A DNA stretch of 64,000 nucleotides from NCBI GenBank assembly GCA_016715405.1, contig JADKAE010000004.1:248001-312000 (forward strand). Direction: 5' to 3'. This document shows, piece after piece, positions 8,829-18,530 of this stretch; the first letter of the stretch is position 1; every line of letters starts with the position of its first letter. Below the pieces are notes generated by a model. The model searched no databases and was not told where the DNA came from. It saw only the letters and a program-made list of their open reading frames with translations. This DNA is from Saprospiraceae bacterium. GTDB lineage: Bacteria; Bacteroidota; Bacteroidia; Chitinophagales; Saprospiraceae. Position numbers and translations under genes: made by a program.

Positions 8829-10307
8829 ATGCGTCATAATACCGATGACAATAACCAGTGGATACAAGACCTGGTTGCCGAATATGAATTAATATCAAAA
8901 ACGGGGTCTACCTTCTTTTTTGATGAAAAAGCATATGCCCAGTTAATTACCTACTACGAAAAAGAGGAGCAACTTGACCGGGCCCTCGAAGTGGCCGACC
9001 ACGCCTTGAACCACCACGGTTTTTCTGTCGATTTTTATATCAAAAAAGCCCAATTACTCATCGATTTGCGTCGGGAGTATTTGGCGCTGGATGTATTGGA
9101 CCAGGCTGCTGTGTTTGCGCCTAATGAATTGGAAATTACGTTATTGCGAGCAGAGGCGCTTACGTATATCGACCGATCGGAAGAAGCGCTCGATTTGCTG
9201 GAGACATCCAAGGTAAGCGCGGAAGGCGAAGACCTCAGCGATATATTGTTGGTAGAAGCCATCGTGTACGAATACGAAGAAGAATACGAGCGCATGTTTT
9301 ATGCCCTCAAGGCGGCATTGCAGGAGTTTCCCGGCAACCTCGAAGCCCTGGAGCGCCTTTGGCTGGCCGTTGACCTCACCCGGAAATACGAAGAGAGCAT
9401 CCCCATGCTCGAAGAGGTGATCAACAACGATCCGTATGCCTTCCTGGCCTGGTACAACCTGGGCCATGCCTACGCATACCTGGGCCACTACGAAGAGGCC
9501 ATCGATTCATACGAATACGCCTTTGTCATCAACGAAGATTTTGAGTTTGCCTATCGCGATTGCGCCGAGTTGTGTTTTGAACTCAAGCAATTCAACAAGG
9601 CTTTGAAATACTATACCGAAATTCTCGAAAATTTCGAACCCGACAGCGAAGTGTTGCTGTGTATCGGGCAGTGTTATCAAAACCTGCAAAACTACCTCTC
9701 CGCCCGCGATTTCTACCACCGCGCCCTGCATTTCGACCCGCTCAACGACGAGGTACACTTCCACATCGGAGAGTGTTATGCGGCCGAGGGCAAGTGGCGC
9801 AGCGCGCTGAAGTGTTATCAAAAAGCCATCAGCATCGAAGACCGGCAGGAAGATTATTTTGCCGCGCAGGCCGAAGCTTTTATGCACCTCAAAGAATTCG
9901 ACAAGGCGCAGGAGGCTTTCCGCCAGGCCACCACGCTGGCCCCCGAGTCCGACCGATTCTGGTTGCAATACGCCACGTTCCTGCTCGAGATCGACCATGC
10001 ACAGGAGGCGCTATATGTGTTGGAAGAAGCCGAAGAATCGGCAGCGGGCGCCTCGCTGCTTTACGGCCGCGTAGCCTGCCTCTTCAGCCTCGGCAAACGC
10101 CGCGAGGCTATGGTACTGCTCGGCGAAGCCCTCGAAGAAGAATACGAGGCGCATCTGACCCTCTTTGAAATGAATCCCTCTCTCGGACTGGACCCCGAAG
10201 TACTCGGCCTTATCGCAGCGTATAAAGCCGGGGCCCGGGGGGGGGCCGGCCCCCAAAGGCCCCCCCGGGGGGCCCCCCCCCCCCGCCCCCGCCAGACACT
10301 CGGCTAA
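8829..10307 (+). CDS. Tetratricopeptide repeat protein
   Basis: A cytoplasmic TPR protein of up to 492 residues, very acidic, with no signal peptide. TPR units are clear from about residue 40 to 440, for example WYNLGHAYAYLGHYEEAIDS, LLCIGQCYQNLQNYLSARDF and VHFHIGECYAAEGKWRSALK. Such proteins are scaffolds, and this sequence does not reveal a partner. The last about 25 codons run through an abnormal G/C homopolymer tract and are doubtful. The real protein probably ends near LIAAYKA. It converges on the htrA-like gene. Confidence 0.85.
   Translation: MRHNTDDNNQWIQDLVAEYELISKTGSTFFFDEKAYAQLITYYEKEEQLDRALEVADHALNHHGFSVDFYIKKAQLLIDLRREYLALDVLDQAAVFAPNELEITLLRAEALTYIDRSEEALDLLETSKVSAEGEDLSDILLVEAIVYEYEEEYERMFYALKAALQEFPGNLEALERLWLAVDLTRKYEESIPMLEEVINNDPYAFLAWYNLGHAYAYLGHYEEAIDSYEYAFVINEDFEFAYRDCAELCFELKQFNKALKYYTEILENFEPDSEVLLCIGQCYQNLQNYLSARDFYHRALHFDPLNDEVHFHIGECYAAEGKWRSALKCYQKAISIEDRQEDYFAAQAEAFMHLKEFDKAQEAFRQATTLAPESDRFWLQYATFLLEIDHAQEALYVLEEAEESAAGASLLYGRVACLFSLGKRREAMVLLGEALEEEYEAHLTLFEMNPSLGLDPEVLGLIAAYKAGARGGAGPQRPPRGAPPPRPRQTLG
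10229..10292. other. G/C-only homopolymer tract
   Basis: Sixty-odd bases consist almost only of G and C runs, broken by a single AAA. This is unlike the surrounding composition. It sits exactly between two convergent genes, where a terminator hairpin is expected. It may be a poorly read strong hairpin or an assembly artefact. Confidence 0.7.
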
Positions 10308-10316
10308 ATGCAGACA

Positions 10317-11465
10317 CTATTTAGATTCATCCAGCCGCACTTTCATATCGACGGGTTTTCCTTCCCGCAAGAGTTTCAGCGTGACCACGTCGCCTGGCTG
10401 GTAGTTTTCGAGCGCCAGCAGCAGGTCGTTATTGTTTTTGATCTTTTCGTTATTCATACCCACGATAATATCTCCCCACTTGATCTGGCCGTAGCGGTCG
10501 CGGTAAGTGGGCTGCAAACCGGCGCGTTCGGCGCCGCTGCCTTTCACCACATTGAGCACCAGGGCGCCTTCGATATCGAAGCGGCTGGCGATTTGTGGCT
10601 GAGCCAATTCCACGCCCAGCGAGGGGCGTTTGATGCGGCCGTAGCTGATCAGTTCGGGCACCACCCAGCGCACCGCGTCGACGGGGATAGAAAAGCCGAT
10701 ACCCGCCGAAGCGCCCGAGGGGCTGTAAATGGCGGTATTGACGCCGATAAGCCGGCCTGAGGAGTCGAGCAGCGGTCCGCCCGAGTTGCCGGGGTTGATG
10801 GCCGCGTCGGTCTGGATGACGTCGCGGATGGGTACGCCGCCCACCGATTGAATTTCGCGGCCCAGGGCACTCACGATGCCGGTAGTGAGTGTTTGGTCGA
10901 GGCCGAAGGGGTTGCCGATGGCGTACACCGATTGCCCGACGCGCAGAATCTCGGAGCTGCCCAGCGGAATAGGGGTGAGCTTACCCGACGGTATATCTAT
11001 TTTGAGTACGGCCAGGTCTTTCTCGGGAGCGGCGCCCACCAGTTTGGCATCGTAGGTAGTGCGGTCGGCCAGGGTGATCTGGGCCTTGTCGGCGCCCTGT
11101 ATCACGTGGTAGTTTGTAATGATATGGCCTTTTTTATCCCATACGAAACCCGAGCCGGTGCCCCGTGGGATTTCCATCACATTGCGGGTGAAAAAGTCGA
11201 CCTGCATGCTGGTGGTCGTAATAAAACACACCGAAGGGGCTGCGTTTTCAAAGAGTTTGATCGTGGCTACTTCTCCTGAATTGAGGCCGGCTTCTGGCAT
11301 TACCTGCCGGGTAGCAACGGCTACGCCTTCATCTTGAGTAGAAATGGAAGTCTGCGATTGTTCCTGATCGCGGTTGATATCGCGGCCTTTCCAGGCAATA
11401 CCGCCTGTAAAGCCCAACACGAGCAGCACTATGCTACCCAGGAAGCGAAGCATGGAGCGATTCAT
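10317..11465 (-). CDS. HtrA/DegP-like trypsin-type serine protease with PDZ domain
   Basis: An envelope protease of 382 residues. The N-terminal helix (MLRFLGSIVLLVLGFTGGIA) is a signal or membrane anchor. The catalytic triad is His in TNYHVIQG, Asp in EKDLAVLKID and Ser in NPGNSGGPLL. One C-terminal PDZ domain (about 285-380) contains GALVLNVVKGSGAERAGLQP and WGDIIVGMNNEKI. The frame stays open upstream into the preceding gene only because of a frameshift there, and the ATG at 11465 gives the proper N-terminus. It probably degrades or refolds damaged envelope proteins. Confidence 0.9.
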   Translation of the reverse strand: MNRSMLRFLGSIVLLVLGFTGGIAWKGRDINRDQEQSQTSISTQDEGVAVATRQVMPEAGLNSGEVATIKLFENAAPSVCFITTTSMQVDFFTRNVMEIPRGTGSGFVWDKKGHIITNYHVIQGADKAQITLADRTTYDAKLVGAAPEKDLAVLKIDIPSGKLTPIPLGSSEILRVGQSVYAIGNPFGLDQTLTTGIVSALGREIQSVGGVPIRDVIQTDAAINPGNSGGPLLDSSGRLIGVNTAIYSPSGASAGIGFSIPVDAVRWVVPELISYGRIKRPSLGVELAQPQIASRFDIEGALVLNVVKGSGAERAGLQPTYRDRYGQIKWGDIIVGMNNEKIKNNNDLLLALENYQPGDVVTLKLLREGKPVDMKVRLDESK

Positions 11466-11466
11466 G

Positions 11467-11520
11467 GTGATAATTAAAAATGAAGAATTAAGAATGAAGA
11501 ATGAATCATCGGGCGAATCA
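11467..11520. repeat. Short AT-rich heptad array (TGAAGAA/TTAAGAA)
   Basis: TGAAGAA, TTAAGAA, TGAAGAA and TGAATCA units lie between two minus-strand genes. The same motif type recurs at 44056-44098. Confidence 0.7.
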
Positions 11521-11544
11521 TCGCGCAATTCGTAGTTTGATAAT

Positions 11545-12829
11545 TTAAGTTTTGCGATTTTTCTTTTTGCTGCGGGGAATAAGACGTTATTCAGAATAAG
11601 TCTGTAGCCCGGCGAATTGGGGTGCAGGTTGAGGTCGGTGGGTGGATCGTGTACAAAGTGGCGGTAATCTTCGGGGTCGTGGCCTCCGTAGAAAGTCCAG
11701 AAGCCTTGTCCCATTGTGCCGTGGATATAGCGGGCTTCGTTTTGGGGTTTTGTTTCGCCCATAATCAGCGCATCGGGTTTGATATAACGGCGGATAAAGG
11801 CGGTCGTTTGTCCCATAAAACCCTTAACCGTGCGGGTATGGCATTGGGTGAGCATGGTGGGCACGGGTCCCATTTAGCGGAAAAGTCGAACAGCGTAAAA
11901 TAGTCCTGTTCGGGGGGGATATTCCGGTTTTGGTGGTTATCGATCGTAGAAAACTCGTATTCCAGCGGATTTTTGATCAGTTGAAATTCGCGAAAAGCGA
12001 ACGTTTTGCTGAAGTCGAGTTTTTCCTGGGCGTTGGGGTCCACGGGGTCGCCGTCGTAAATCTGGGCGCAGATATCCACGCCTTCGGCGGCCAGGGCGAT
12101 ATCGTAGCTATCGGTAGCCGAGCACATGGCAAACATAAAGCCGCCGCCGATCACGTATTCCTTGATGCGTTTCACTACGGCCAGTTTTTCCTGCGACACC
12201 TTATTGTATCCCAGGCTTTTGGCCAATTCTTCGGCTTTGCGTTGGTTTTCGCGGTACCAGGGTTCATTGTGGAAAGAGCGGTAAAACCGGCCGTATTGCC
12301 CGGTAAAATCTTCGTGGTGGAGGTGCAGCCAGTCGTATTTGGGCAGCAGGTCGTTGAGCACTTCGCGGTCGTAGATTTTCTCGTAGGGAATTTCGGCATA
12401 AGTCAGCACCAGCGTTACTGCATCGTCCCAGGGTTGCAATTCCTCGCCTTTTTCGTTTGTCTCAGGGGTGTACACTGCGATTTTTGGGGCCTTTTCGAGC
12501 TTCATGGCCTCCATATTCACTTCGGGGTGGGCAATTTCCTCCTGGATTTTGGCAAACTGCGCATCGGGGATAATCTCGAAGCTCACATCGCGGGTGAGGC
12601 ATTCTTTTTCGAATGCTTTATTGTGCTGAAAAGCAAAACTCCCGCCCCGGTAGTTGAGCAGCCACCACACCTCCACGCCGTTGTCGAGCACCCAATAGGC
12701 AATGCCGTAGGCCTTGAGGTGATTTTTCTGGGATTTGTCATCCATCGGGATGAGCATATAGGCGGCTTGTGTTTGGGCGACGGCTACCAATAACAAAGCC
12801 GCGATTACCGCTATTTTTTTGAAGGTCAT
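11545..12829 (-). CDS. Asparagine synthetase B-like exported protein, frameshifted
   Basis: This belongs to a Bacteroidota family usually labelled asparagine synthetase B, although it lacks the amidotransferase and synthetase domains of true AsnB, so the label should be treated with caution. A signal peptide (MTFKKIAVIAALLLVAVAQTQA) implies export. Family stretches include AYGIAYWVLDNGVEVWWLLN, WLHLHHEDFTGQYGRFYRSF and GGGFMFAMCSATDSYDIALA. Two deletions split it. A G missing at 11865-11867 (plus strand) restores KWDPVPTMLTQCHTRTVKGF. An A missing from the run at 11564-11568 restores a KKKNRKT tail and a stop at 11545. The joined length is 428 residues. Confidence 0.8.
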
Positions 12830-12845
12830 AACGTGCCATTTTTTT

Positions 12846-12945
12846 TCTTACCGCAGAGTTAAGGGAGTTTAACGCAGAGTTTCGCAGAGTCAAATTAACA
12901 CTCTGCGAAACTCTGCGGTAAACTCTTTTTACTCTGCGGTTATAA
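12846..12945. repeat. Inverted array of CTCTGCG units
   Basis: ACCGCAGAGTTAA, AACGCAGAGTTTCGCAGAGT and then the complementary ACTCTGCGAAACTCTGCGGT and ACTCTGCGGT. The arms can pair over about 20 bases. It lies between divergent genes. Confidence 0.85.
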
Positions 12946-13063
12946 AAATCACTGTCTCATCAGAACAACGCAAATTACAACAAATGCATTGCTGGAGCGT
13001 TCTTTTAACAAAATAGTAACAACGACACCCCCCCTCCTTGTTCGGGATGCCGATGGCTAATGT

Positions 13064-13071
13064 TATATTTG
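13064..13071 (+). promoter_or_regulatory. Promoter box TATATTTG
   Basis: Exact TAnnTTTG match 22 bases upstream of the ATG of the vWA-like membrane protein. Confidence 0.65.
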
Positions 13072-13093
13072 CCCGATTGACACGTAAACACTG

Positions 13094-15193
13094 ATGAAGA
13101 ATCTCATTTTTCAATATCCGGCCTGGTGGGCGTTAGCTTGTGTAGCATTGGGATTGGCCTATGCCGCGGTTTTGTATTATCGCGAAAAAACGTTCAAAGA
13201 CCAACCCCGCTACCTGGTGCGCATCATGGCCGTGCTGCGCTTTTTGCTGGTCACCCTGCTGAGCCTGCTGCTGCTTTCTCCCCCTCTTGCGTTCGCTGCT
13301 GGTGGAGACCAAAAACCCGTTATCGTGGTTGCACAGGACGCCTCCGAATCGGTAGGCGCCACCATGAATGCCGGGCAGCGAAAAGCATACGACGAACGGC
13401 TCAGCGAGCTTCAGGATGCGCTGAAAGACGATTTTGAGGTAAAACCCTATTCTTTCGGCAGCGAAGTGCGCGAAGGCATCGACACGGCATTTAACGACAA
13501 AATATCGAACATATCGAAATTATTGTCCAATGTGTACGACCTGTACGGCAGCCAGAACCTGGGCGCCATCGTACTGGCCACCGACGGTATTTACAACGAA
13601 GGCAGCAACCCCCTGTATGCGTCTTCCAAACTCACTGCACCGGTATACACCGTAGCGCTGGGCGATACCACCGCCAAACGCGACCTGGTGCTCAAACGAG
13701 CCTACCACAACCGCATCGCGTATCTCGACGACAAGTTTACGGTGCAAGTCGATATTGCCGCGCAAAACTGTGGGGGCAGCAATACCATGCTGAGTGTGTA
13801 TAAAGTGGAAAACAACAATACGCGGCTGTTGCAATCTTCGCCAGTGGCTATCAATAGCAACGACTTTTTTGTGACCCGCGAGCTCATCCTCGACGCCACG
13901 CCCAGCGGCGTGCAGCGCTTCCGCATTTCGCTGGGGCAACTCAGCGGAGAAGCTACGGCGGCCAACAACAGCAAAGAAATTTTCATCGACGTACTCGACG
14001 CGCGCCAGAAAATACTCATACTGGCCAACGCGCCACACCCCGACATTACGGCGCTCAAGCAGAGTTTGTCTACCAATAAAAACTACCAGATCACCTCCGC
14101 TAATATCGGCCAGTTTACAGAAGACGCCGGCAAATACGACCTCATCGTGATGCACCAGTTGCCCAGCCAGCGCAACGATGCCACGGCCGTGCTCAATATC
14201 ATCAAGGCGCGGAAAATTCCGACCTTTTTTATCGTAGGCGCCCAGACCAACCTGAGCCGCCTCAGCGAGGTGCAGTCGCTCATCAACATACGTTCGAGCG
14301 GGCCCAGCAGCAACGACGTGCAGGCCAAAGTATCGTCGGGATTCAGCCTGTTTAACATGTCCGAACGCATCGGCAACGACCTCCAGGCCTTCCCGCCGCT
14401 GACGGCGCCTTTCGGCGAATTTGCGCCCACCGGACAAGGCCAGGTGCTGCTCTACCAGCGCATCGGCAAAATAGACACCCAATTCCCGCTGCTTGTATTG
14501 GGCTCGCCCAACGACGTGCGCACCGCCGTACTCTGCGGCGAGGGCCTCTGGCGCTGGCGCTTGTTTGATTACCTGCAGCACCAAAACCACGACCTCTTCG
14601 ACGAGCTGTTGGGCAAAAGCATTCAATTTGTGGGGCTCAAAGACGACAAGCGCAAGTTTCGCGTCAATATGAGCAAGAATATTTTTAATGAAAACGAACC
14701 CATCCAACTCGACGCCGAGTTGTACAACGACAACTACCAGCTCGTGAACGACCCCGATGCTACGATAGTCATCGCCGGCAGCCAGGGCAAAGAGTATAAT
14801 TTTACTTTTAATAAAAACGACAAGGCCTATACCCTCAACGCGGGTATTCTGCCGGTAGGCAATTACACCTTCCGCGCAGCGGTGTCATATAACAACCAAA
14901 ACCTGAGCTACACCGGCCAATTCAGCGTACAGCCCATCCAATTGGAATTGTACGAAACCACCGCCGACCACAATACCCTGCAACAACTCAGCGCCAAATA
15001 CGGCGGCGAGATGGTGTACCCTGATCAAATGGCATCGATTGCCGAGATGATCAAAGCCAAAGAAACGGTAAAACCGGTGATCTACTCCACCGTACAAACC
15101 CGCCCGGTCATCAACCTCAAATGGATCTTTTTCCTGCTGCTGGCCCTGTTGTCGGCAGAGTGGTTTATGCGGCGGTATTATGGAGCATATTAA
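13094..15193 (+). CDS. vWA-like membrane protein
   Basis: A 699-residue membrane protein with two N-terminal transmembrane helices (about 8-27 and 42-65), a large periplasmic or cytosolic middle region, and a C-terminal helix (LKWIFFLLLALLSAEWFM) before a short tail. The region from about 78, with VIVVAQDASESVG and IVLATDGIYNEGSNPLY, is a von Willebrand A-like fold. The function is not established; related proteins occur near Bat-type stress loci. Residues 63-73 (PLAFAAGGD region) appear to be read out of frame. Removing one C at 13280-13284 and adding one C near 13310 gives SPLLRSLLVETQKPV, which fits the helix boundary much better. Confidence 0.8.
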   Translation: MKNLIFQYPAWWALACVALGLAYAAVLYYREKTFKDQPRYLVRIMAVLRFLLVTLLSLLLLSPPLAFAAGGDQKPVIVVAQDASESVGATMNAGQRKAYDERLSELQDALKDDFEVKPYSFGSEVREGIDTAFNDKISNISKLLSNVYDLYGSQNLGAIVLATDGIYNEGSNPLYASSKLTAPVYTVALGDTTAKRDLVLKRAYHNRIAYLDDKFTVQVDIAAQNCGGSNTMLSVYKVENNNTRLLQSSPVAINSNDFFVTRELILDATPSGVQRFRISLGQLSGEATAANNSKEIFIDVLDARQKILILANAPHPDITALKQSLSTNKNYQITSANIGQFTEDAGKYDLIVMHQLPSQRNDATAVLNIIKARKIPTFFIVGAQTNLSRLSEVQSLINIRSSGPSSNDVQAKVSSGFSLFNMSERIGNDLQAFPPLTAPFGEFAPTGQGQVLLYQRIGKIDTQFPLLVLGSPNDVRTAVLCGEGLWRWRLFDYLQHQNHDLFDELLGKSIQFVGLKDDKRKFRVNMSKNIFNENEPIQLDAELYNDNYQLVNDPDATIVIAGSQGKEYNFTFNKNDKAYTLNAGILPVGNYTFRAAVSYNNQNLSYTGQFSVQPIQLELYETTADHNTLQQLSAKYGGEMVYPDQMASIAEMIKAKETVKPVIYSTVQTRPVINLKWIFFLLLALLSAEWFMRRYYGAY

Positions 15194-15262
15194 GTTTGGT
15201 TGTCGGTTGTCCGTTATCAGTTGTCGGTTTAAATAACTGACAACCGATAACCTAATAATAGA
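15194..15262. repeat. Inverted heptad array (GTTGTCG/GTTATCA)
   Basis: The left arm has GTTGTCG, GTTGTCC, GTTATCA and GTTGTCG. A short AAATA spacer follows, then the right arm ACTGACAACCGATAACC. Confidence 0.85.
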
Positions 15263-15282
15263 AAGAAAACCCACTGTTAGAT

Positions 15283-17193
15283 ATGAAGACTGACCATGTC
15301 CACTCTGTGTGGCTCCTCTTAGCTATATTCATTTTTTGGGGATGGACTTCCACCGCCCAACCCCTCTACACCCCCATCCAACTGCAAAAAGCTTACGCTG
15401 CCGGCACACGCAGTGCCGATGGCAAACCGGGGTCGCGCTACTGGCAAAACCGCGCTGATTACGAACTGCGCGTCACCGTATTGCCGCCCGACAACCGCAT
15501 CAGCGGCAGGGCAACAATAGTATATACCAACAATAGCCCCGATACGCTGCGCCGATTGCAGTTTAAGCTGGCTCAGAACACCCATATCGCTACGGCAGTG
15601 CGAGCGGATAACGTAGACCTGGACTGGCTCAACGACGGCTTTCTGGTTGACAGCTTTGCTATCGACGGTCGTCCGGTGGCCTGGAAAAACGAATCCGTAA
15701 ACTACTCCGGTAATCCTACCAACCACTCGGTGTCGTTGTCGAAACCGTTATTTCCCGGCGCAAAAGCAACAATATATCTCTCCTGGCACTACGACCTGCA
15801 CCGCTCCACCGACAATGTGCGCGAAGGAGTGGTAGACAGCACTTCTTTTTTTCTGGCGTATTTTTACCCCCGCATCGCCGTTTACGACGACCTGCTGGGC
15901 TGGGACCCCACCCAACTCAACGAACAAACCGAATTTTACAACGACTACGGCAATTACGACCTTTGGGTAGAAACCCCTGCCAATTATATCGTGTGGGCAT
16001 CGGGCGAATTGCAAAACGCAGCGGAAGTGCTCGCGCCCACATACGTGCAGCGACTGCGCGAAGCCGAGGGTAAAGCTACCGTCACCCAGATCGTCAACAA
16101 AGCCGACCTGGCGCGCGGCGGCATCACCGCCAACAAACGCCGCCTCAACTGGCACTTCCGGGCCGCCAACGTCACCGACGTGGCCTTCGGCCTCAGCGAC
16201 CACTTTTTGTGGGATGCCGTAATGGCCAGGGCCAACGACGAAGGCAGCCGCAAAGTGCTGGTGCAAACCGCCTACCACCCCAACTCCGCCGACTACTACG
16301 AAATGGCCGCAATAAGTCAACGGGCTGTCGAATTTTTCTCGGTGCACATGCCCGGTTATCCCTTCCCCTACAACCGCCTCACCGCCTTCAACGGCCACAG
16401 CCAGATGGAATACCCCATGATCATCAACGACCAAACCCTGGAGAACCCCGACGACGTGATCACGCTGGCCACCCACGAGATCGCCCACCAGTACGTGCCG
16501 TTTTTTGTGGGCACCAACGAAAGTCGCCATGCCTGGATGGACGAAGGCTGGGCCACCTTTTTTGAATATTTTGCCAGTACGAAAGCATTTAAGCTCAACG
16601 AACCGGCTACGGCTACTTTCCCCGGTTATTATCAACGGGCGGTGCGCCAAAACCCCGGCGCCCACCTCGACGTGCCGATGTACAGTCCATCCGACCAACT
16701 GTGGCCGGGGGCCTACAGCTTCAACTCCTACGGCAAACCCGCCGCGGCCTATACCGCGCTGTATCAACTGCTGGGCGAAGATACCTTCAAGCGCTGCCTG
16801 CACGCTTACTTCGACCGCTGGAACGGCAAACACCCCGGTCCGCACGATTTTTTCAACACTTTCAACGACGTGTCGGGCCAGGATCTCAACTGGTTCTGGC
16901 AGCGCTGGTGGTTTGACTACAATACCGTGGACCTGCGATTGGATAAGGTTGAATTAAAAGGGACCGGTTTCAGTGTGACGATATCCAATACCGGCGGCAA
17001 GCCGGTTGGCTTCAAACTGGAACTGACCTATGCCGACAGCCCTACCCAAGTGTTGGAATACCCGCCTTCGGTATGGGAAAAACAATCTCAGTTTAATCTT
17101 GGCGTTACTTCTACGAGGCTGCCTGTATCGGTGCGCCTTGTCGACGATATGTTTTTTGATGTGAATAGGGCGGATAATATTTGGGGGAAATGA
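15283..17193 (+). CDS. M1 family metallopeptidase
   Basis: An exported zinc aminopeptidase of the M1 (gluzincin) family, 636 residues. A signal peptide ends near TSTAQP. The zinc site HEIAH lies in LATHEIAHQYVPFF, and the third ligand glutamate is in WMDEGWATFFEYF. The upstream beta-saddle domain (about 50-300) includes RATIVYTNNSPDTLRRLQFK. The family cleaves N-terminal residues from peptides. The gene is flanked by repeat arrays on both sides and probably forms its own transcription unit. Confidence 0.9.
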   Translation: MKTDHVHSVWLLLAIFIFWGWTSTAQPLYTPIQLQKAYAAGTRSADGKPGSRYWQNRADYELRVTVLPPDNRISGRATIVYTNNSPDTLRRLQFKLAQNTHIATAVRADNVDLDWLNDGFLVDSFAIDGRPVAWKNESVNYSGNPTNHSVSLSKPLFPGAKATIYLSWHYDLHRSTDNVREGVVDSTSFFLAYFYPRIAVYDDLLGWDPTQLNEQTEFYNDYGNYDLWVETPANYIVWASGELQNAAEVLAPTYVQRLREAEGKATVTQIVNKADLARGGITANKRRLNWHFRAANVTDVAFGLSDHFLWDAVMARANDEGSRKVLVQTAYHPNSADYYEMAAISQRAVEFFSVHMPGYPFPYNRLTAFNGHSQMEYPMIINDQTLENPDDVITLATHEIAHQYVPFFVGTNESRHAWMDEGWATFFEYFASTKAFKLNEPATATFPGYYQRAVRQNPGAHLDVPMYSPSDQLWPGAYSFNSYGKPAAAYTALYQLLGEDTFKRCLHAYFDRWNGKHPGPHDFFNTFNDVSGQDLNWFWQRWWFDYNTVDLRLDKVELKGTGFSVTISNTGGKPVGFKLELTYADSPTQVLEYPPSVWEKQSQFNLGVTSTRLPVSVRLVDDMFFDVNRADNIWGK

Positions 17194-17246
17194 TGTCAGC
17201 AGTCAGCAGTCAGCAATCAGCAGTCAGCACTTAGCAATCAGTAATT
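17194..17246. repeat. Direct heptad array AGCAGTC
   Basis: AGCAGTC, AGCAGTC, AGCAATC and AGCAGTC units, then AGCACTT and AGCAATC. No complementary arm is present. Confidence 0.85.
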
Positions 17247-18429
17247 ATGAAAGCAAATACGATTATTTTCTTTTTGATTTTACAATCGGCAGGTATTGCG
17301 GTGGGGCAAAACCAGGAAGCGAGAGACATCTTGCTTTTATCTGTCCAAAAATTAAAAGAAAACAACCTCTTTCAATACGAGGCGAGTTACCGGATCAAAT
17401 ATTTTGACAATACCGATACCTCGGCTTTCACCCATTATAACTGCACCGTGTTAAAGATGCCTGCTGACACGGTTTTGGGTTATTACGCCAGAATATATAA
17501 TGAAGCGGAAGATCGGGTTTACGACGGGAATAATTTTTTGCTGGTATGGCATGAAGGAAAAAAAATCATCAGGGACCAGCCCCGGCTTTCGGGCAAAAAA
17601 TTCGCCAGGGATAATATTCGCCGCGATAACGTACCCCATTTTTTTTACTCCGAAACGCCCTTTCAGAGTTACCTGTCCGATGCCAAAAATATAACGCTTT
17701 CGGAAGAAATGCTGGATGGAAAAAAGGTTTGGAAAGTAGACGTTTTTTTCCCTACAGACGAAGAAATTACCTTTCTGAAAAGAGTAGTTTATATAGACCG
17801 GCAAAGTTATCTCCCGCTTAAAGTAGAAGGGTTTGCCAAATTCCAGGATATCCAGGACGAATATTCTGAACTTATACTCAAAAACGTGCGGGCGACGGTA
17901 CATGCCGGCGATGATTTTTCCTCATTTTATCCCTATCCCGCTGATTATGCGGAAGAAATGGTGCAAACGAAAAATCAACTACGACCTGCTCCCCACCGGC
18001 GCTTCCGTTTATTCCTTTCGAGACAACGGATTTCACCGGCGCCCGCAAAGCTATTACGACATCTGATGCTGATAATCAATTGATTTTGATGGACTTTTGG
18101 TATTTGGCCTGCGCGCCTTGCCTGCGGGCTTTGCCGGAGATTGTCAAATTGCACGAAAAATATAAAAACCAGGGACTGCAGGTGTACGGCATAAACCCAT
18201 ACGACCAATTGGATAAAAAAAGAGAAGAGATTTTAAAATTCACCAATAAATTCCAGGTTAATTATCCCTTGTTATTTGTGGATAAAACCATGCCCGAAAA
18301 ATACCTGGTAAAATCCTATCCTACCATTACCTGATCAAAAACGGGAAGGTCATCCACGCTTCGTTTCGCATCACCGAAGACAAATGGAAGGAACTGGAGC
18401 GGTTGATAGAAGAAAATCTGCGGGGGTAA
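17247..18429 (+). pseudogene. TlpA-like thioredoxin-fold protein, three frameshifts
   Basis: An exported protein of about 393 residues with an N-terminal lipoprotein-carrier-like region and a C-terminal thioredoxin domain. The thioredoxin active site is CAPC in DFWYLACAPCLRALPEI. YPTIYLIKNGKV supplies the cis-proline loop once the frame is restored. The frame breaks at 17970-17974 (A run one too long), near 18004 (one extra base) and at 18327 (one T missing). The joined frame ends with EENLRG at 18429. Such proteins act in periplasmic disulfide reduction or cytochrome maturation. Three indels with mixed signs could mean either read errors or decay. Confidence 0.75.
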
Positions 18430-18489
18430 GAATTCTGTATTATATCACTAATATTACTGTCAACTACAATCGTCATTCATCGGGTAACC

Positions 18490-18530
18490 CTGTGAGCTAA
18501 GTGCTGCTAAGTGCTGAGTGCTAACTGCTA
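18490..18530. repeat. Short heptad array (TGCTAAG/TGCTGAG)
   Basis: AAGTGCTGCTAAGTGCTGAG and then TGCTAACTGC units lie between two convergent genes and reach into the stop of the AraC gene. Confidence 0.7.

Noticed and set aside
10317..11873. Fusion of the HtrA protease with an N-terminal extension from the asnB-like gene
   Set aside because: The open frame exists only because an A-run deletion at 11564-11568 hides the upstream stop. HtrA has its own start and signal helix at 11465.
13520..14707. 395-codon minus-strand open frame opposite the vWA-like gene
   Set aside because: It is an antisense shadow; the plus-strand protein has a promoter, membrane helices and family motifs.
15748..16845. 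365-codon minus-strand open frame opposite the M1 peptidase
   Set aside because: It is an antisense shadow; the HEIAH site and signal peptide prove the plus-strand gene.
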